Below are positions 37,620-46,903 of a stretch of DNA of 64,000 nucleotides, piece after piece. The notes under the pieces are model-generated. The model was not told the origin of the DNA. It did not search any database and saw only the letters and a list, made by a program, of their open reading frames with translations. Numbering within the stretch: the first letter of the stretch is position 1; each line of letters starts with the position of its first letter. The stretch is from positions 495,328 to 559,327 of the forward strand of contig NZ_NPDR01000002.1 in NCBI RefSeq assembly GCF_002811765.1, read 5' to 3'. This DNA comes from Leptospira saintgironsiae. Lineage in GTDB: Bacteria > Spirochaetota > Leptospiria > Leptospirales > Leptospiraceae. A program made the position numbers and the translations under genes.

Positions 37620-39025
37620 ATTTTACCAGTTTAGAATTTTTATTTTTTTTCTGCCTAGTATTTCTGGTGTATTGGAATCTTCCAGATGCTTTAAAGAAAC
37701 ATTTTTTAATCTTAAGCTCTGCGTTATTTTATGCATTCTCCTCTTGGAAGTTTTTATTCCACCTTATACTTGTGGTGGCAATCAACTGGGCATTCATTCG
37801 ATTTTTCTTAGCAAAAAAATGGTTCTTACCAGTTTCGATTGGATTTAATGTTCTTAATTTAGCTTTTTTTAAATATTTCTATTTTTTCGCGGATATAGTT
37901 GGAATATTTTTAGGAATTCCGGATTTCCAAAACAAGGTCAGCTTAGATGGAATACTTTCTAAGTCATTGGACTGGGCCGGATTCGAAGTAGTTCTTCCAT
38001 TAACTATCAGTTATTATACATTCCAATTCATTTCCCTATTAGTGGATAAGAAGAAAGGAACAATTACAGAAGAGATCGGATTTTTTAAATTAGCTTCTTA
38101 TATTTTCCTATTTCCTGTAATGATCGCAGGACCTATATTAAGATTTAACGATGTAGCAACCCAATTTGATTCACCTAAAATGGAAAAAGAAGATATGGTG
38201 GACGGACTATGGCTCGTGGTCATAGGTCTTTTTAAAAAATCAGTCGTTTCTGTTTTGATGTCTGGATCAATCTTCCAGGTATTTGCAGAGACATCTGCTT
38301 TTTCTGGAGCAGCACTTTTAAGCACAGTGTATTTCTTTGCGATCTATCTTTACTTAGATTTTTCAGGATTAACTGATATTGCCAGAGGAATGGGAAAACT
38401 TTTAGGGTTCACTCTTCCCCAAAACTTTAGAGCTCCATTCTTCTTTAATGGGTTTGGAGATTTCTGGAGAAGATGGCATTTAACCTTCTCCTTTTGGATC
38501 CGTGATTATTTATACATCCCACTCGGTGGTTCCAGAAGTGGAACAATACGCACTTGTTTTAACTATCTAGTAGCATTCGGACTAGGTGGACTTTGGCATG
38601 GAGCCAATTTGAATTATCTTCTTTGGGGAGTTCTAACAGGTTTATACCTTTCGATAGAAAGAGTATTAACAGATTGGAAGGTTAAGATCCTTCCTGAGAT
38701 CCCTTATGTAAAAAGAACAATCACTTACTTATTCGTTCTGAATATTTACAGTATCTCCTGGATATTATTCTTCACACCTGATTTTGGTTCTGCTCTGGCC
38801 GCGGTGCAAAGAATATTCGTTTGGTCTAATGGAGTTTCTTTCCCAAATATGGAACCTTGTATTTTTGCACTTTTAGTCGCAATCCTATTCCATTCTGCAG
38901 AAGAATGGCCTGATAAATTTAATATTAGATTCAAATGGAAAGCGGCACTTCTTCCTGTCGTATGGATCTTGGTCTTACTTGCTTTACCTAGCGGAAACGC
39001 TGATTTCTTTTACGGACAATTCTGA
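37616..39025 (+). CDS. MBOAT-family membrane O-acyltransferase
   Basis: A 469-residue polytopic membrane protein like AlgI/DltB/PatA. Motifs include GFGDFWRRWHLTFSFWIRDY, LGGLWHGANLNYLLWG (active-site His) and GPILRF. The family passes acyl groups across the membrane to an extracellular SGNH-type partner. The DUF1574 gene directly downstream is that likely partner. The ATG at 37616 overlaps the stop of the previous gene by 4 bases, so its translation is coupled to the pseudouridine synthase. Confidence 0.92.
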   Translation: MNFTSLEFLFFFCLVFLVYWNLPDALKKHFLILSSALFYAFSSWKFLFHLILVVAINWAFIRFFLAKKWFLPVSIGFNVLNLAFFKYFYFFADIVGIFLGIPDFQNKVSLDGILSKSLDWAGFEVVLPLTISYYTFQFISLLVDKKKGTITEEIGFFKLASYIFLFPVMIAGPILRFNDVATQFDSPKMEKEDMVDGLWLVVIGLFKKSVVSVLMSGSIFQVFAETSAFSGAALLSTVYFFAIYLYLDFSGLTDIARGMGKLLGFTLPQNFRAPFFFNGFGDFWRRWHLTFSFWIRDYLYIPLGGSRSGTIRTCFNYLVAFGLGGLWHGANLNYLLWGVLTGLYLSIERVLTDWKVKILPEIPYVKRTITYLFVLNIYSISWILFFTPDFGSALAAVQRIFVWSNGVSFPNMEPCIFALLVAILFHSAEEWPDKFNIRFKWKAALLPVVWILVLLALPSGNADFFYGQF

Positions 39026-39033
39026 GAAATATC

Positions 39034-40068
39034 ATGAAAAAGAAATATATCTATCTTCCTTTAATCTTTCTGATCGTTTTATTCTTTGCGGATAAAATTT
39101 TCCTTTTGGACTTCTTCCAAACTTCTTTTTACCAAGAAGGAAATCCTGTCTATTATACACAAAGAAGACATCTATTCGAGAAACTCCAAAAAGATGGATC
39201 TCTCAAAGACAAAAATTTACTTTTGGCATTCGGAGACTCTCGAGCTTATCCATATTCTATCAAAACACTTCCTGGGTCTTTTGCAAACGATTGGGCAGTG
39301 TATAATTTTTCTGGACCGCAAGCTGTTCCTGCCTATGGTTTCTACTGGTTTCGTAAAATTATTGAAGCAGGAATTAAACCTAAGGCAGTCTTTTATGTGA
39401 TTAGTCCGGAAGGTTTTGATGATTCTAAGGGTTTATTCTACGAACCTTTTTTAAGATTAGGTGCCGATGAAGAGTTTAAGAATACCTATTGGGAGAATTT
39501 TTCCTTCTTAGATAAATTAGAAATCTGGAAGGAAAAATTTTTTAGCATACGTAAGATCAAACCAGGTTTTAAACTTTTTTGGTCCAGGCTAACTGGTGGA
39601 AGACTTAAACTATATAGAGCAGATCAAAATCATGAAAATCTGATCTTGGAACTGGGGAATGGGGAACAACTTGCATATGCAAGTGCTAGCAATAATCCTA
39701 AAAAATTAGAAAAAGACGCGCTACGACTTAAAAGTATTTATCTTTCCGGATTCACAATGGGAGAAACTGAATTTTTCTTTGTAGAAGAATTCTTAAAACT
39801 CGCTGAGAAGGAAGGAATCAAAGCTTATTTGATATGGCCTAAAGTCTATCCAGGATATAGAGAAGGGTATTATGAACTAGGATTAGAAAAATCCTGGTGG
39901 CCGCGAGTCAGGGAACTTGCCTTTAAATACGGCGCAACGGCTGCGGATATGAACACTCTAAGTTCCTGTGATTTATATTATGATGGTTCTCACCAAAGTG
40001 TACTTTGTATATTAGAACAATCTGAAATTTTAATGAATGATTTTACAGGGAAGAAAAAACTTCCCTGA
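39034..40068 (+). CDS. DUF1574 protein, SGNH-like partner of MBOAT
   Basis: A 344-residue membrane-anchored protein: one N-terminal transmembrane segment (about residues 5-24) and a periplasmic domain. FGDSRAYPYS (Ser69 in GDS) and DGSHQ (Asp317 and His320, spacing DXXH) match the block I and block V residues of the SGNH hydrolase fold seen in AlgJ/AlgX/DltD-like partners. It follows the MBOAT gene by 8 bases. DUF1574 is a leptospiral family, and I infer it finishes O-acylation of a surface polymer. Confidence 0.82.
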   Translation: MKKKYIYLPLIFLIVLFFADKIFLLDFFQTSFYQEGNPVYYTQRRHLFEKLQKDGSLKDKNLLLAFGDSRAYPYSIKTLPGSFANDWAVYNFSGPQAVPAYGFYWFRKIIEAGIKPKAVFYVISPEGFDDSKGLFYEPFLRLGADEEFKNTYWENFSFLDKLEIWKEKFFSIRKIKPGFKLFWSRLTGGRLKLYRADQNHENLILELGNGEQLAYASASNNPKKLEKDALRLKSIYLSGFTMGETEFFFVEEFLKLAEKEGIKAYLIWPKVYPGYREGYYELGLEKSWWPRVRELAFKYGATAADMNTLSSCDLYYDGSHQSVLCILEQSEILMNDFTGKKKLP

Positions 40069-40085
40069 GAAAAATCACGAGCAAA

Positions 40086-40730
40086 TTACCACTTAAGTTT
40101 TTTAGCGTCTTCTAAGAATTTTTCCAAACCGATATCAGTCAGCGGATGTTTGAATAGTTGCTGGTAAGCAGAAATTGGCATAGTAGCACAATCAGCTCCA
40201 CGAAGTGCGGACTCTTTCAAGTGGATCGGTCCTCTGATAGACGCAGCTAAGATCTTAGTTTCATAACCATAGTTATCATAGATCTCTCTGATCTCAGAAA
40301 TAAGTTCCATTCCATCCCAAGAAGTATCATCTACACGGCCGATAAAAGGGGAAATGTAAGTTGCTCCCGCTTTTGCAGCAAGAAGCGCCTGAGGAGCAGA
40401 AAAACAAAGAGTTACGTTTGTAGGAATTCCTTTCTCAGTCAGCTTTACTACAGTTTTTAATCCTTCTGGGATTAAAGGAACTTTGATGACTACGTTCGGA
40501 GCGATCTTTACTAGTTCGTCCGCTTCTTTTAACATGTCCTCATGTTTGGTTGCGAGCACTTCTGCACTTACTGGACCAGGCACGATTGCACAGATCTCTT
40601 TGATCACTTCTTTAAAGCTACGACCTGATTTAGCGATCAGTGATGGGTTTGTAGTAACTCCGTCCAAAAGACCGTAGGACGCGATCTCTTTGATCTCGTC
40701 CACATTGGCTGTATCTAAATATAATTCCAC
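40086..40730 (-). CDS. fsa: fructose-6-phosphate aldolase/transaldolase family
   Basis: A 214-residue small-type transaldolase. [11 protein letters not shown], the catalytic Lys in [12 protein letters not shown], and [13 protein letters not shown] are family signatures. It either splits fructose-6-phosphate or acts as a transaldolase in the pentose phosphate pathway; the short form is consistent with both. It has its own promoter region (gap of 70 bases to the operon that follows it). Confidence 0.92.
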   Translation of the reverse strand: MELYLDTANVDEIKEIASYGLLDGVTTNPSLIAKSGRSFKEVIKEICAIVPGPVSAEVLATKHEDMLKEADELVKIAPNVVIKVPLIPEGLKTVVKLTEKGIPTNVTLCFSAPQALLAAKAGATYISPFIGRVDDTSWDGMELISEIREIYDNYGYETKILAASIRGPIHLKESALRGADCATMPISAYQQLFKHPLTDIGLEKFLEDAKKLKW

Positions 40731-40800
40731 GTAAATGCTCCGAAAGATTTTGAATCTCTCTGGATAGTGGCGGCCTTAGGGGCCTTCGGTCAAGGATTTC

Positions 40801-41511
40801 TTACGGGATCAGATCTCTTAAAGTTTTGATTTCTTCAGCAGAGAAGAACTCTTTGTATTCTTTCTCGATCTGGGCCTTTACCTTGGAGCTGAAATAGTCC
40901 ACTCTTCTAGTAAAAGGTTGTTTTTTATAAGCTTCCTTCCACTGGACAATGAATCCACCAGCAGGAGGTGCCTGTCTTTCGTCGGTTAATTCCCAAATTA
41001 CAGCCCCACCGATTTTCTTATCATCGAATGTCTCTTTTTTGGGTTTTCCGTATTTATTCTCAAGCTTGGACTGAACCTCTTTACCTGGAAGATAACGGAA
41101 GGAAACTCCAACAGAAAATAATTTACCTGGCTCCAAATGTTCGTCTTCATCTGGAGAAGTTTCTTTTTCAGGGCGAGGTTGATTCTTATCTTTAGGACGA
41201 GAATCAAGCACCAATTTAGGAGTGGAATAAAAACGGTATAGGTAGAAGATCCCATTTCTTCTTACAAGTAGGGACTTCTCCTTATCTTCATGAACTACTT
41301 CTATTTTTTCATCACTCTGAGGATTAGCTGCTAAGGATAAAAACTTGTCTCTGACTTGCCCATAAGATGCTTCCCAAGAGACTTCAGCAAATCCGTCTAA
41401 GGTGGGTTTAGAACCGTTATTTCTGGAATTATCGCCCGGAAATTGAGAAAATACAGAACTCCAAGGAAGGAGTAGGGAGAATAAGAACAGGAAGATGGAT
41501 TGCCCTTTCAT
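40801..41511 (-). CDS. exported protein of unknown function
   Basis: A 236-residue protein starting at the ATG at 41511, which places a typical signal peptide first (MKGQSIFLFLFSLLLPWSSVFSQ). The longer open frame to 41628 adds an implausible Arg/Gly-rich N-terminus. The mature part has a NNGSKPTLDGF stretch, a charged DEDEHLEPGK loop and a C-terminal helical region. No family recognised. It ends the purN-purH operon with the membrane protein upstream. Confidence 0.7.
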   Translation of the reverse strand: MKGQSIFLFLFSLLLPWSSVFSQFPGDNSRNNGSKPTLDGFAEVSWEASYGQVRDKFLSLAANPQSDEKIEVVHEDKEKSLLVRRNGIFYLYRFYSTPKLVLDSRPKDKNQPRPEKETSPDEDEHLEPGKLFSVGVSFRYLPGKEVQSKLENKYGKPKKETFDDKKIGGAVIWELTDERQAPPAGGFIVQWKEAYKKQPFTRRVDYFSSKVKAQIEKEYKEFFSAEEIKTLRDLIP

Positions 41512-41546
41512 ACTTCTTAAACTATCGGCAGAAAACCGAACAAGAA

Positions 41547-42179
41547 TTAGGAATCTTCCCCCAAATCCTCTCCATCTTCTTCCTCTCTGTCCACACGAAT
41601 TCCCCCAAATTTCACCTTTCCGTTCCATCTTAAGATAAGAAGGACCGTTAGGATCAGAACATTCGGAAATACGAATAAAAAGGAAATCTCATGGTAGAGG
41701 CCGTATACCGCTAGATTTGAAGCGATCACAGAGATGAAGATCCCGGAAAGTAGTGGAATCTCCTGATTGAGAAGTCTCGCTAAAAAGGATCCACTATTAC
41801 GAGAGATCCTGGCCGCTCTTAAAACTTCAGAAGAGATAAAAGAGTAGAATGCGAGCATAAGCACTGGCATCAAAAAGGATAAAAAGAAATAATTCCCAAA
41901 AGAATCCGTATAATGAGGAGAACCGATCAGTCCTCCAGTCAGAGTCCAGACATACGCAAAAAACGCAGAAAGTCCGAATGCGAGAAGTCCAAATTGTAAA
42001 CTTCCCGCAGATTCAAAAATGGAAACGATCTTAGAAGGAATAATTCTCGCCCAATCAGTCAGTTCCTGTTTTTCGAAAGTATCCTTTCCACTCAAATGCA
42101 GGAGTCGGAAATAATAGTCTCCTAAAGAAACGACTACTAACGTAATAACTAAATAGATCAGGTAGAGAAAGAATTCCAT
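41547..42179 (-). CDS. polytopic membrane protein of unknown function
   Basis: A 210-residue protein with about five hydrophobic segments, ending in an acidic cytoplasmic tail (REEEDGEDLGEDS). No family recognised. It starts 1 base after the purH stop on the same strand, so it is the third gene of the purine operon, and the exported unknown follows. Confidence 0.72.
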   Translation of the reverse strand: MEFFLYLIYLVITLVVVSLGDYYFRLLHLSGKDTFEKQELTDWARIIPSKIVSIFESAGSLQFGLLAFGLSAFFAYVWTLTGGLIGSPHYTDSFGNYFFLSFLMPVLMLAFYSFISSEVLRAARISRNSGSFLARLLNQEIPLLSGIFISVIASNLAVYGLYHEISFLFVFPNVLILTVLLILRWNGKVKFGGIRVDREEEDGEDLGEDS

Positions 42180-42180
42180 C

Positions 42181-43722
42181 TTAATGCCTAAAATGCCTCA
42201 TGCCGGTGAACACCATGATCAATCCATGCTCATCAGCTGCCTTGATCACTTCTTCGTCCCGAATAGAACCTCCGGGTTGGATGATTGCTTTTGCTCCTAC
42301 TTTTGCGATTGCATCTATTCCATCTCTAAAAGGGAAGAATGCATCACTCGCTACATAAGAACCTACAACTGAAAGTCCAACGTTTAAAGCTTTAGTCGCA
42401 CCTAATTGAACTGAATCCACTCTGGACATTTGTCCTGCTCCAATTCCTAAAGTTGCGTTCTCTTCTGTATAAACAATCGCGTTTGATTTGATAAATTTTA
42501 CAGTAGACCAAGCAAACATCAAACCTCTGATATCTTCTTCAGTAGGTTGTTTTTTAGAAACGATCTTTAGATCTTTTTCAGTGATGGTTGCGTAGTCTCT
42601 GTCTTGTAGAAGAATTCCGTGATGAATCGGTCTCAAATCCATTTCATCCAATGCTTCTTGGAAATCTGCGATCTCAATCAGACGAACATTTGGTTTTTTA
42701 GAGAAATATTCTAGAGCAGCAGGCTCGAATTTTTGAGCGATTACACCTTCTACAAATGTTTCACCAATTAGAACTGCTAATTCTCCAGTGACAGTCCCCT
42801 TGATCCCAATGATCCCGCCGAATGCAGAAATAGGATCCGTTCTTTTTGCCAAACGGAATGCTTCTAAAGTATCATCTGCATAAGCGATCCCACAAGGATT
42901 CAAATGTTTGATGATACATACAGTGTTATCAGGAAGAAGTGCGGAGATATGGAATGCCGCATCAAAATCCAACATATTATTAAAAGATAATTCTTTTCCT
43001 TGTAGAGGAGAAAATTCGCTCTTTGTAAACAAAGGTTCGTAGAATGCGGCTCCCTGATGAGGGTTTTCTCCGTATCTAAGCTTTTGTTTTTTGGTGAAGG
43101 AAAGATTTAGAATGTCTGGGAACTTTTCCCCAGCAAGCTTATTAAACCAAGAAGAGATTGCAGTATCATACATTGCAGTATGAGAGAACGCTTTTCTCAT
43201 TAGAAGGAAAGAAGTGTCCGCGTCCACGGAACCATCATTTACCTTCATGGATTCTTCTACAGTTTTATAATCGTTCGGATCTGTAACTACTACTGTATGT
43301 CTGTAGTTCTTACTAGCGGAACGGATCATAGAAGGTCCGCCAATATCAATATTTTCTATTGCTTCGTCCAGATGAACACCAGGTTTGGAAACAGTCTGCA
43401 CGAATGGATATAAGTTTACAACTACCAGATCGATCTTTGGAATTTTTAATTCCTCCATCTTCTGTCTGTGTTCCGGTTTGGATATCACACCTAAAAGTCC
43501 TCCGTGAACCTTAGGGTGGAGAGTTTTTACTCTTCCGTCCAAAATTTCTGGAAACCCGGTATAATCGTCTATTGCGATTGCTTTGATTCCGTTTTCGGTA
43601 AGTGTTTTGAGAGTTCCGCCAGTGGAAATGATTTCCACTCCTTTGGATTCCAGGTACTTAGCGAATCCGATAAGTCCTGTTTTGTCGCTAACTGAAATAA
43701 GGGCACGAGTGATTTTGATCAT
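42181..43722 (-). CDS. purH: bifunctional PurH (AICAR transformylase/IMP cyclohydrolase)
   Basis: PurH does the last two steps of IMP synthesis. The 513-residue protein starts at the ATG 43722 (an upstream extension to 43824 lies inside purN). The N-terminal MGS-like cyclohydrolase has SVSDKTG and the C-terminal transformylase has KHLNPCG (Lys and His of the active site) and LRYGENPHQ. It starts one base after the purN stop. Confidence 0.96.
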   Translation of the reverse strand: MIKITRALISVSDKTGLIGFAKYLESKGVEIISTGGTLKTLTENGIKAIAIDDYTGFPEILDGRVKTLHPKVHGGLLGVISKPEHRQKMEELKIPKIDLVVVNLYPFVQTVSKPGVHLDEAIENIDIGGPSMIRSASKNYRHTVVVTDPNDYKTVEESMKVNDGSVDADTSFLLMRKAFSHTAMYDTAISSWFNKLAGEKFPDILNLSFTKKQKLRYGENPHQGAAFYEPLFTKSEFSPLQGKELSFNNMLDFDAAFHISALLPDNTVCIIKHLNPCGIAYADDTLEAFRLAKRTDPISAFGGIIGIKGTVTGELAVLIGETFVEGVIAQKFEPAALEYFSKKPNVRLIEIADFQEALDEMDLRPIHHGILLQDRDYATITEKDLKIVSKKQPTEEDIRGLMFAWSTVKFIKSNAIVYTEENATLGIGAGQMSRVDSVQLGATKALNVGLSVVGSYVASDAFFPFRDGIDAIAKVGAKAIIQPGGSIRDEEVIKAADEHGLIMVFTGMRHFRH

Positions 43723-43723
43723 G

Positions 43724-44362
43724 CTAGAGGATTGAGACCTTCCTGTCTTTAATGAGAAGCCGATCTTCGCAGAAATGTTTAACCGCGAGGGGCAGGATTT
43801 TATGTTCCTCTTTGAGAATGGCAAGAGTCAATTCTCTTTCGGTCATTCCTTCCTCGATTTTAACAACTCCCTGCAAAATGATAGGGCCAGAATCCACACC
43901 TTCGTCTACAAAATGAGCGGTGCAACCCGAGAATTTCACCCCATAATCAAATGCCTGTTTCTGAGCATGTAAACCTGTAAATGAAGGGAGAAGAGAAGGA
44001 TGTATATTGATGATCCTATTTCTGAAGGTTCGTATGATTTCTGGTTTTAAAATCCTCATATAACCGCAGGCTATGATCAGGTCCGGAGAAATTTCCTCTA
44101 GGGTGCGGAGAAGATCCAGGTGATATTCTTCTTTTTTGGAATAAGATTTGAAGTCTAAAACCTTGGCTGGGACATTAAATCGGGCTGCGATCTGGATAGA
44201 CGGGGCTTCGGGGTTGTCTGTGACTAAAAAAGCCGGATTTCCGGGGATTTTTCCCTTTTGGATTACCTGAAGGACAGCTTCTAGGTTGCTCCCCCGCCCG
44301 GAGGCCAAAAAGACAAGCTTTTTTCGGGGTTTGGGAATCAGGCTTGCCAAGAATTTTCGCAT
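43724..44362 (-). CDS. purN: phosphoribosylglycinamide formyltransferase PurN
   Basis: PurN formylates GAR with 10-formyl-tetrahydrofolate. The 212-residue protein has [40 protein letters not shown] (active-site loop) and [16 protein letters not shown]. It is the first gene of the operon purN-purH-membrane protein-exported protein, and is divergent from fliS. Confidence 0.95.
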   Translation of the reverse strand: MRKFLASLIPKPRKKLVFLASGRGSNLEAVLQVIQKGKIPGNPAFLVTDNPEAPSIQIAARFNVPAKVLDFKSYSKKEEYHLDLLRTLEEISPDLIIACGYMRILKPEIIRTFRNRIINIHPSLLPSFTGLHAQKQAFDYGVKFSGCTAHFVDEGVDSGPIILQGVVKIEEGMTERELTLAILKEEHKILPLAVKHFCEDRLLIKDRKVSIL

Positions 44363-44436
44363 CCGATACGCTAAGAATTACCAGTCCACGTTAAGGCGGT
44401 CCGGAATTTTGTCGAAAAGTATTTCAGGAGAGACAC

Positions 44437-44889
44437 ATGTCACTTGCTAGAAAATCGACGGCGTCCGTCGAACAGTATAAATCCAATGAAATTTCTACTG
44501 TGAGCCAGGGCCGGCTTATCGTGATGTTATATGAAGGGGCTATTCGCTTCCTGAACGTTGCCATCGAGAATAATACACCCCGCAAGTACGACGTGGTGAA
44601 CAATAATATCTTAAAAGCCCAAGAGATTGTGACTGAACTGATGCTCGCTCTAAATATGGAGAACGGGGGAGAGGTCGCAAACAACCTTCTTGGTATTTAT
44701 GTTTATATTAAAAAGCGCTTATTAGAAGCTAACATGAAGAAGGACAGTGAGATCCTTTCTGAAATTATCAAATATTTGGAAGATCTAAAACTTGCTTGGG
44801 AAGAAATTGAGAAAAAGGAAAAATCTTCTTCCGTAGTCCCAATGCCTTCTGCTGGTTCTCCAAGAACCGGGCTCTCTCTCCAAGGTTAA
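44437..44889 (+). CDS. fliS: flagellar export chaperone FliS
   Basis: FliS binds flagellin before export. The 150-residue protein has the family N-terminus ASVEQYKSNEISTVSQGRLI and MLYEGAIRFLNVA, followed by four helices and a Pro/Ser-rich C-terminal tail. The ATG has a good AGGAGAG ribosome site. It opens a three-gene unit with the two small genes downstream. In leptospires FliS would serve the periplasmic flagellins. Confidence 0.94.
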   Translation: MSLARKSTASVEQYKSNEISTVSQGRLIVMLYEGAIRFLNVAIENNTPRKYDVVNNNILKAQEIVTELMLALNMENGGEVANNLLGIYVYIKKRLLEANMKKDSEILSEIIKYLEDLKLAWEEIEKKEKSSSVVPMPSAGSPRTGLSLQG

Positions 44890-44896
44890 AATTAAG

Positions 44897-45331
44897 ATGG
44901 CGGGTAGGGTTATTAAAAATCTAAACTCTAAAGAAGAAAAACTTTCTTCACTCTATGAGGAGAAAATTTCCTTTTTAGATAAACTGATCGACCTCCAAAA
45001 ACGCCAATTACAAATTCTTGGTTTTGGAGACGGAGAAGGCACTGCCAAACTGGAACTCCAAAATTCAGACCTAGTCGAAAAGATGAAACGACTAGACCGC
45101 AAGATCGAACAATTAGAAGAATCTTCTCCTCAAACCTTAGAAATTATTCGACTCTCCGATACAATCTTCCAAAAATTGGAGGAGTCCAGGGATTTGAATT
45201 CCCAAGTAGGGGAAAAGATGGAGATCATTCTGCAGGAATATCGCAAAGAGTTGAATATGGTTCAGTCCAAGATCCAACTCAAAAAATTCTTAGCTCATAG
45301 GAAGTTAGGTTGGAAGACGGGGACCTGCTGA
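44897..45331 (+). CDS. coiled-coil protein, possible FliT/FlgN-type flagellar chaperone
   Basis: A 144-residue, almost entirely helical protein with heptad-like charged repeats (LSSLYEEKISFLDKLIDLQKRQL, and MKRLDRKIEQLEE). No domain is recognised. Size, helical character and position directly behind fliS (7 bases) suggest a flagellar chaperone like FliT or FlgN. The similarity is only general, so this stays a hypothesis. Its last 22 bases overlap the J-domain gene. Confidence 0.6.
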   Translation: MAGRVIKNLNSKEEKLSSLYEEKISFLDKLIDLQKRQLQILGFGDGEGTAKLELQNSDLVEKMKRLDRKIEQLEESSPQTLEIIRLSDTIFQKLEESRDLNSQVGEKMEIILQEYRKELNMVQSKIQLKKFLAHRKLGWKTGTC

Positions 45332-45792
45332 GCCGTGCCCTGGACTTTTACGGACTCCCTAAAAAATTCGACGCAAATCTAGTCCGGAGCAGATTCCGGG
45401 AACTCTCCCGTAAGTATCATCCAGATTCTGGAGAATATGAATCGGACCTTCTATTTAAGGAATTGGTCCAATTAAGGGATGTTCTACTTTCTTCTCTCCA
45501 AAACGATTCTTTTACAATTTTAGAAAATTCTAAAGAAGATCCAGAAGGATTTCTGTTTTATAAACTAGCTAAGCAGAAAGCAGCCCAGGCTATCGAAAAA
45601 TATTTTCAGTTCACCGACGGAAATCCAGTATACTTAAAGAAAGAAGACAATCCAGCTCTTCTACGTTTAAGACAAGAATTGGAAACTGCCAAAAACGAAC
45701 TCGAAGAGTTTTTGGAAAAATTTCCAAAAAGTATCTGGAAAGAAGATACTGAAACTACTCTTAAAAAAATAAGCGTCTGGTTTAAAGATTAA
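45310..45792 (+). CDS. J-domain protein
   Basis: A 160-residue protein with an N-terminal J domain (about residues 6-60) carrying the HPD motif (37-39, YHPDSG) that stimulates DnaK ATPase. There is no Gly/Phe-rich region, zinc finger or client-binding domain of DnaJ; the rest is helical. The start is TTG at 45310 with AGGAAG about 8 bases upstream, inside the previous gene, so translation is coupled. It is likely a specialised co-chaperone, perhaps for flagellar parts. Confidence 0.78.
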   Translation: MEDGDLLSRALDFYGLPKKFDANLVRSRFRELSRKYHPDSGEYESDLLFKELVQLRDVLLSSLQNDSFTILENSKEDPEGFLFYKLAKQKAAQAIEKYFQFTDGNPVYLKKEDNPALLRLRQELETAKNELEEFLEKFPKSIWKEDTETTLKKISVWFKD

Positions 45793-46304
45793 GGAACTTG
45801 TAATGTATTCGAAGGCATTGAGAACACATAAATATCTTTTGTTCCACTATTCAAATCCAGAGATATCACAGAAGATCTAAGAGTTACGTAATCCCCTGAA
45901 TTCAAGGTAGCTACAATTTTGCAGACTCTATTTGTATTTTCTCCAGCACCTGGAACTGCAAGAGGGCCCGCAGTTGGATTTACTTCTATAGAATATTCTT
46001 TTGGCTGATTTGGAAGTATGTTCAAAGGAAGTTGGCATGCTTTTCCCGAAGAAAAATCAGCAGGGTTCCTAGACGCGTCTGCAGTACTTCCGGTATATAA
46101 AGTATAACCACTGAAAAATGCTTCTGGGTTTCCAGCTCTAAGCCTAAGTTCGTATACCCCGGTGCCGATCAAAGTGATCCCTACTAAAGTAGGTGGAGTA
46201 GTTACGATCCGATTCGTGGAGTAGTTATAACAAGAGAATAAGGAAAAGATCAGTAATAAGATTGAGAAGAATGTGTATATTCTTCTGGATAAAAAAAGAT
46301 TCAT
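45789..46304 (-). CDS. lipoprotein of unknown function
   Basis: A 171-residue protein with a long hydrophobic signal and lipobox LFSC (Cys at about 24). The mature part has fibronectin-like beta-strand character with PTLVGITLIGTGVYELRLRAGN. It starts directly after the HNH gene stop (TAAATG), so translation is coupled, and its stop overlaps the convergent J-domain gene by 4 bases (TTAA). Function not recognised. Confidence 0.8.
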   Translation of the reverse strand: MNLFLSRRIYTFFSILLLIFSLFSCYNYSTNRIVTTPPTLVGITLIGTGVYELRLRAGNPEAFFSGYTLYTGSTADASRNPADFSSGKACQLPLNILPNQPKEYSIEVNPTAGPLAVPGAGENTNRVCKIVATLNSGDYVTLRSSVISLDLNSGTKDIYVFSMPSNTLQVP

Positions 46305-46856
46305 TTAGGTGCGTATATAATCCGCCCAGCCGAATTTTTCGACCAATTGGGTGGATACTGAAAATTGTGGAAAACGTCTCTTGTTTGTCGACCGATTTTC
46401 AGGAATCTCCCACTTGAGTTCTTGCAGAAGTTTGTTTCCTTTTCTGGTATTACAGTCCCTGCAGGCAGTGACTAAATTTTCCCAGGTATGATAATCCTTC
46501 GGTTTTTTTTCCCGAGGGATCTCTTCCCAGCGACTTTTAGGGATCACATGATCCAGGGTAAGTCTGGAAGAAGGAAGTTTGCGTTTGCAATACACACATT
46601 CATGGTCATCTCTTAGAAATATATTTTCTCTAGAGAGTTTATGCTTACGTTTCGGAACTTTATAATAGTCTGTGAGTAGGATAATTCTAGGAGTTGTGAA
46701 TTTAAGTTTTTCAGACCTGATAAATAGGCCTTTTTCGTCTTTAATGAGTTCAGCTTTTCGGAGAACGAGAAGGATAACGGCGTCTTTGACCGTTCGGATC
46801 GCAACCGGGACATAGGTTGCGTTCAGCACCAACACAGGTTGGGTTAGAACATCCAT
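46305..46856 (-). CDS. HNH endonuclease
   Basis: A 183-residue protein with a zinc-finger-type HNH nuclease domain: CVYCKRKL, LDHVIPKSR and NLVTACRDCNTRKG. The N-terminal part is the ParB-like start seen in widespread 'HNH endonuclease' genes of unknown role. Such proteins are not necessarily mobile. There is no intron, intein or toxin partner nearby. Confidence 0.9.
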   Translation of the reverse strand: MDVLTQPVLVLNATYVPVAIRTVKDAVILLVLRKAELIKDEKGLFIRSEKLKFTTPRIILLTDYYKVPKRKHKLSRENIFLRDDHECVYCKRKLPSSRLTLDHVIPKSRWEEIPREKKPKDYHTWENLVTACRDCNTRKGNKLLQELKWEIPENRSTNKRRFPQFSVSTQLVEKFGWADYIRT

Positions 46857-46903
46857 ATCTAACCAAACTGTATAGATTCATAAAATTATGTCGAGTAAAA
46901 GTA

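Noticed and set aside
44340..44436. Flagellar sigma-28-like promoter before fliS (CCGATA)
   Set aside because: Only the -10-like part is present; no matching -35 element at the right distance.
46305..46856. HNH gene as part of a mobile element or toxin system
   Set aside because: No intron, intein, recombinase, repeat or partner gene is adjacent; the family is common as a lone gene.
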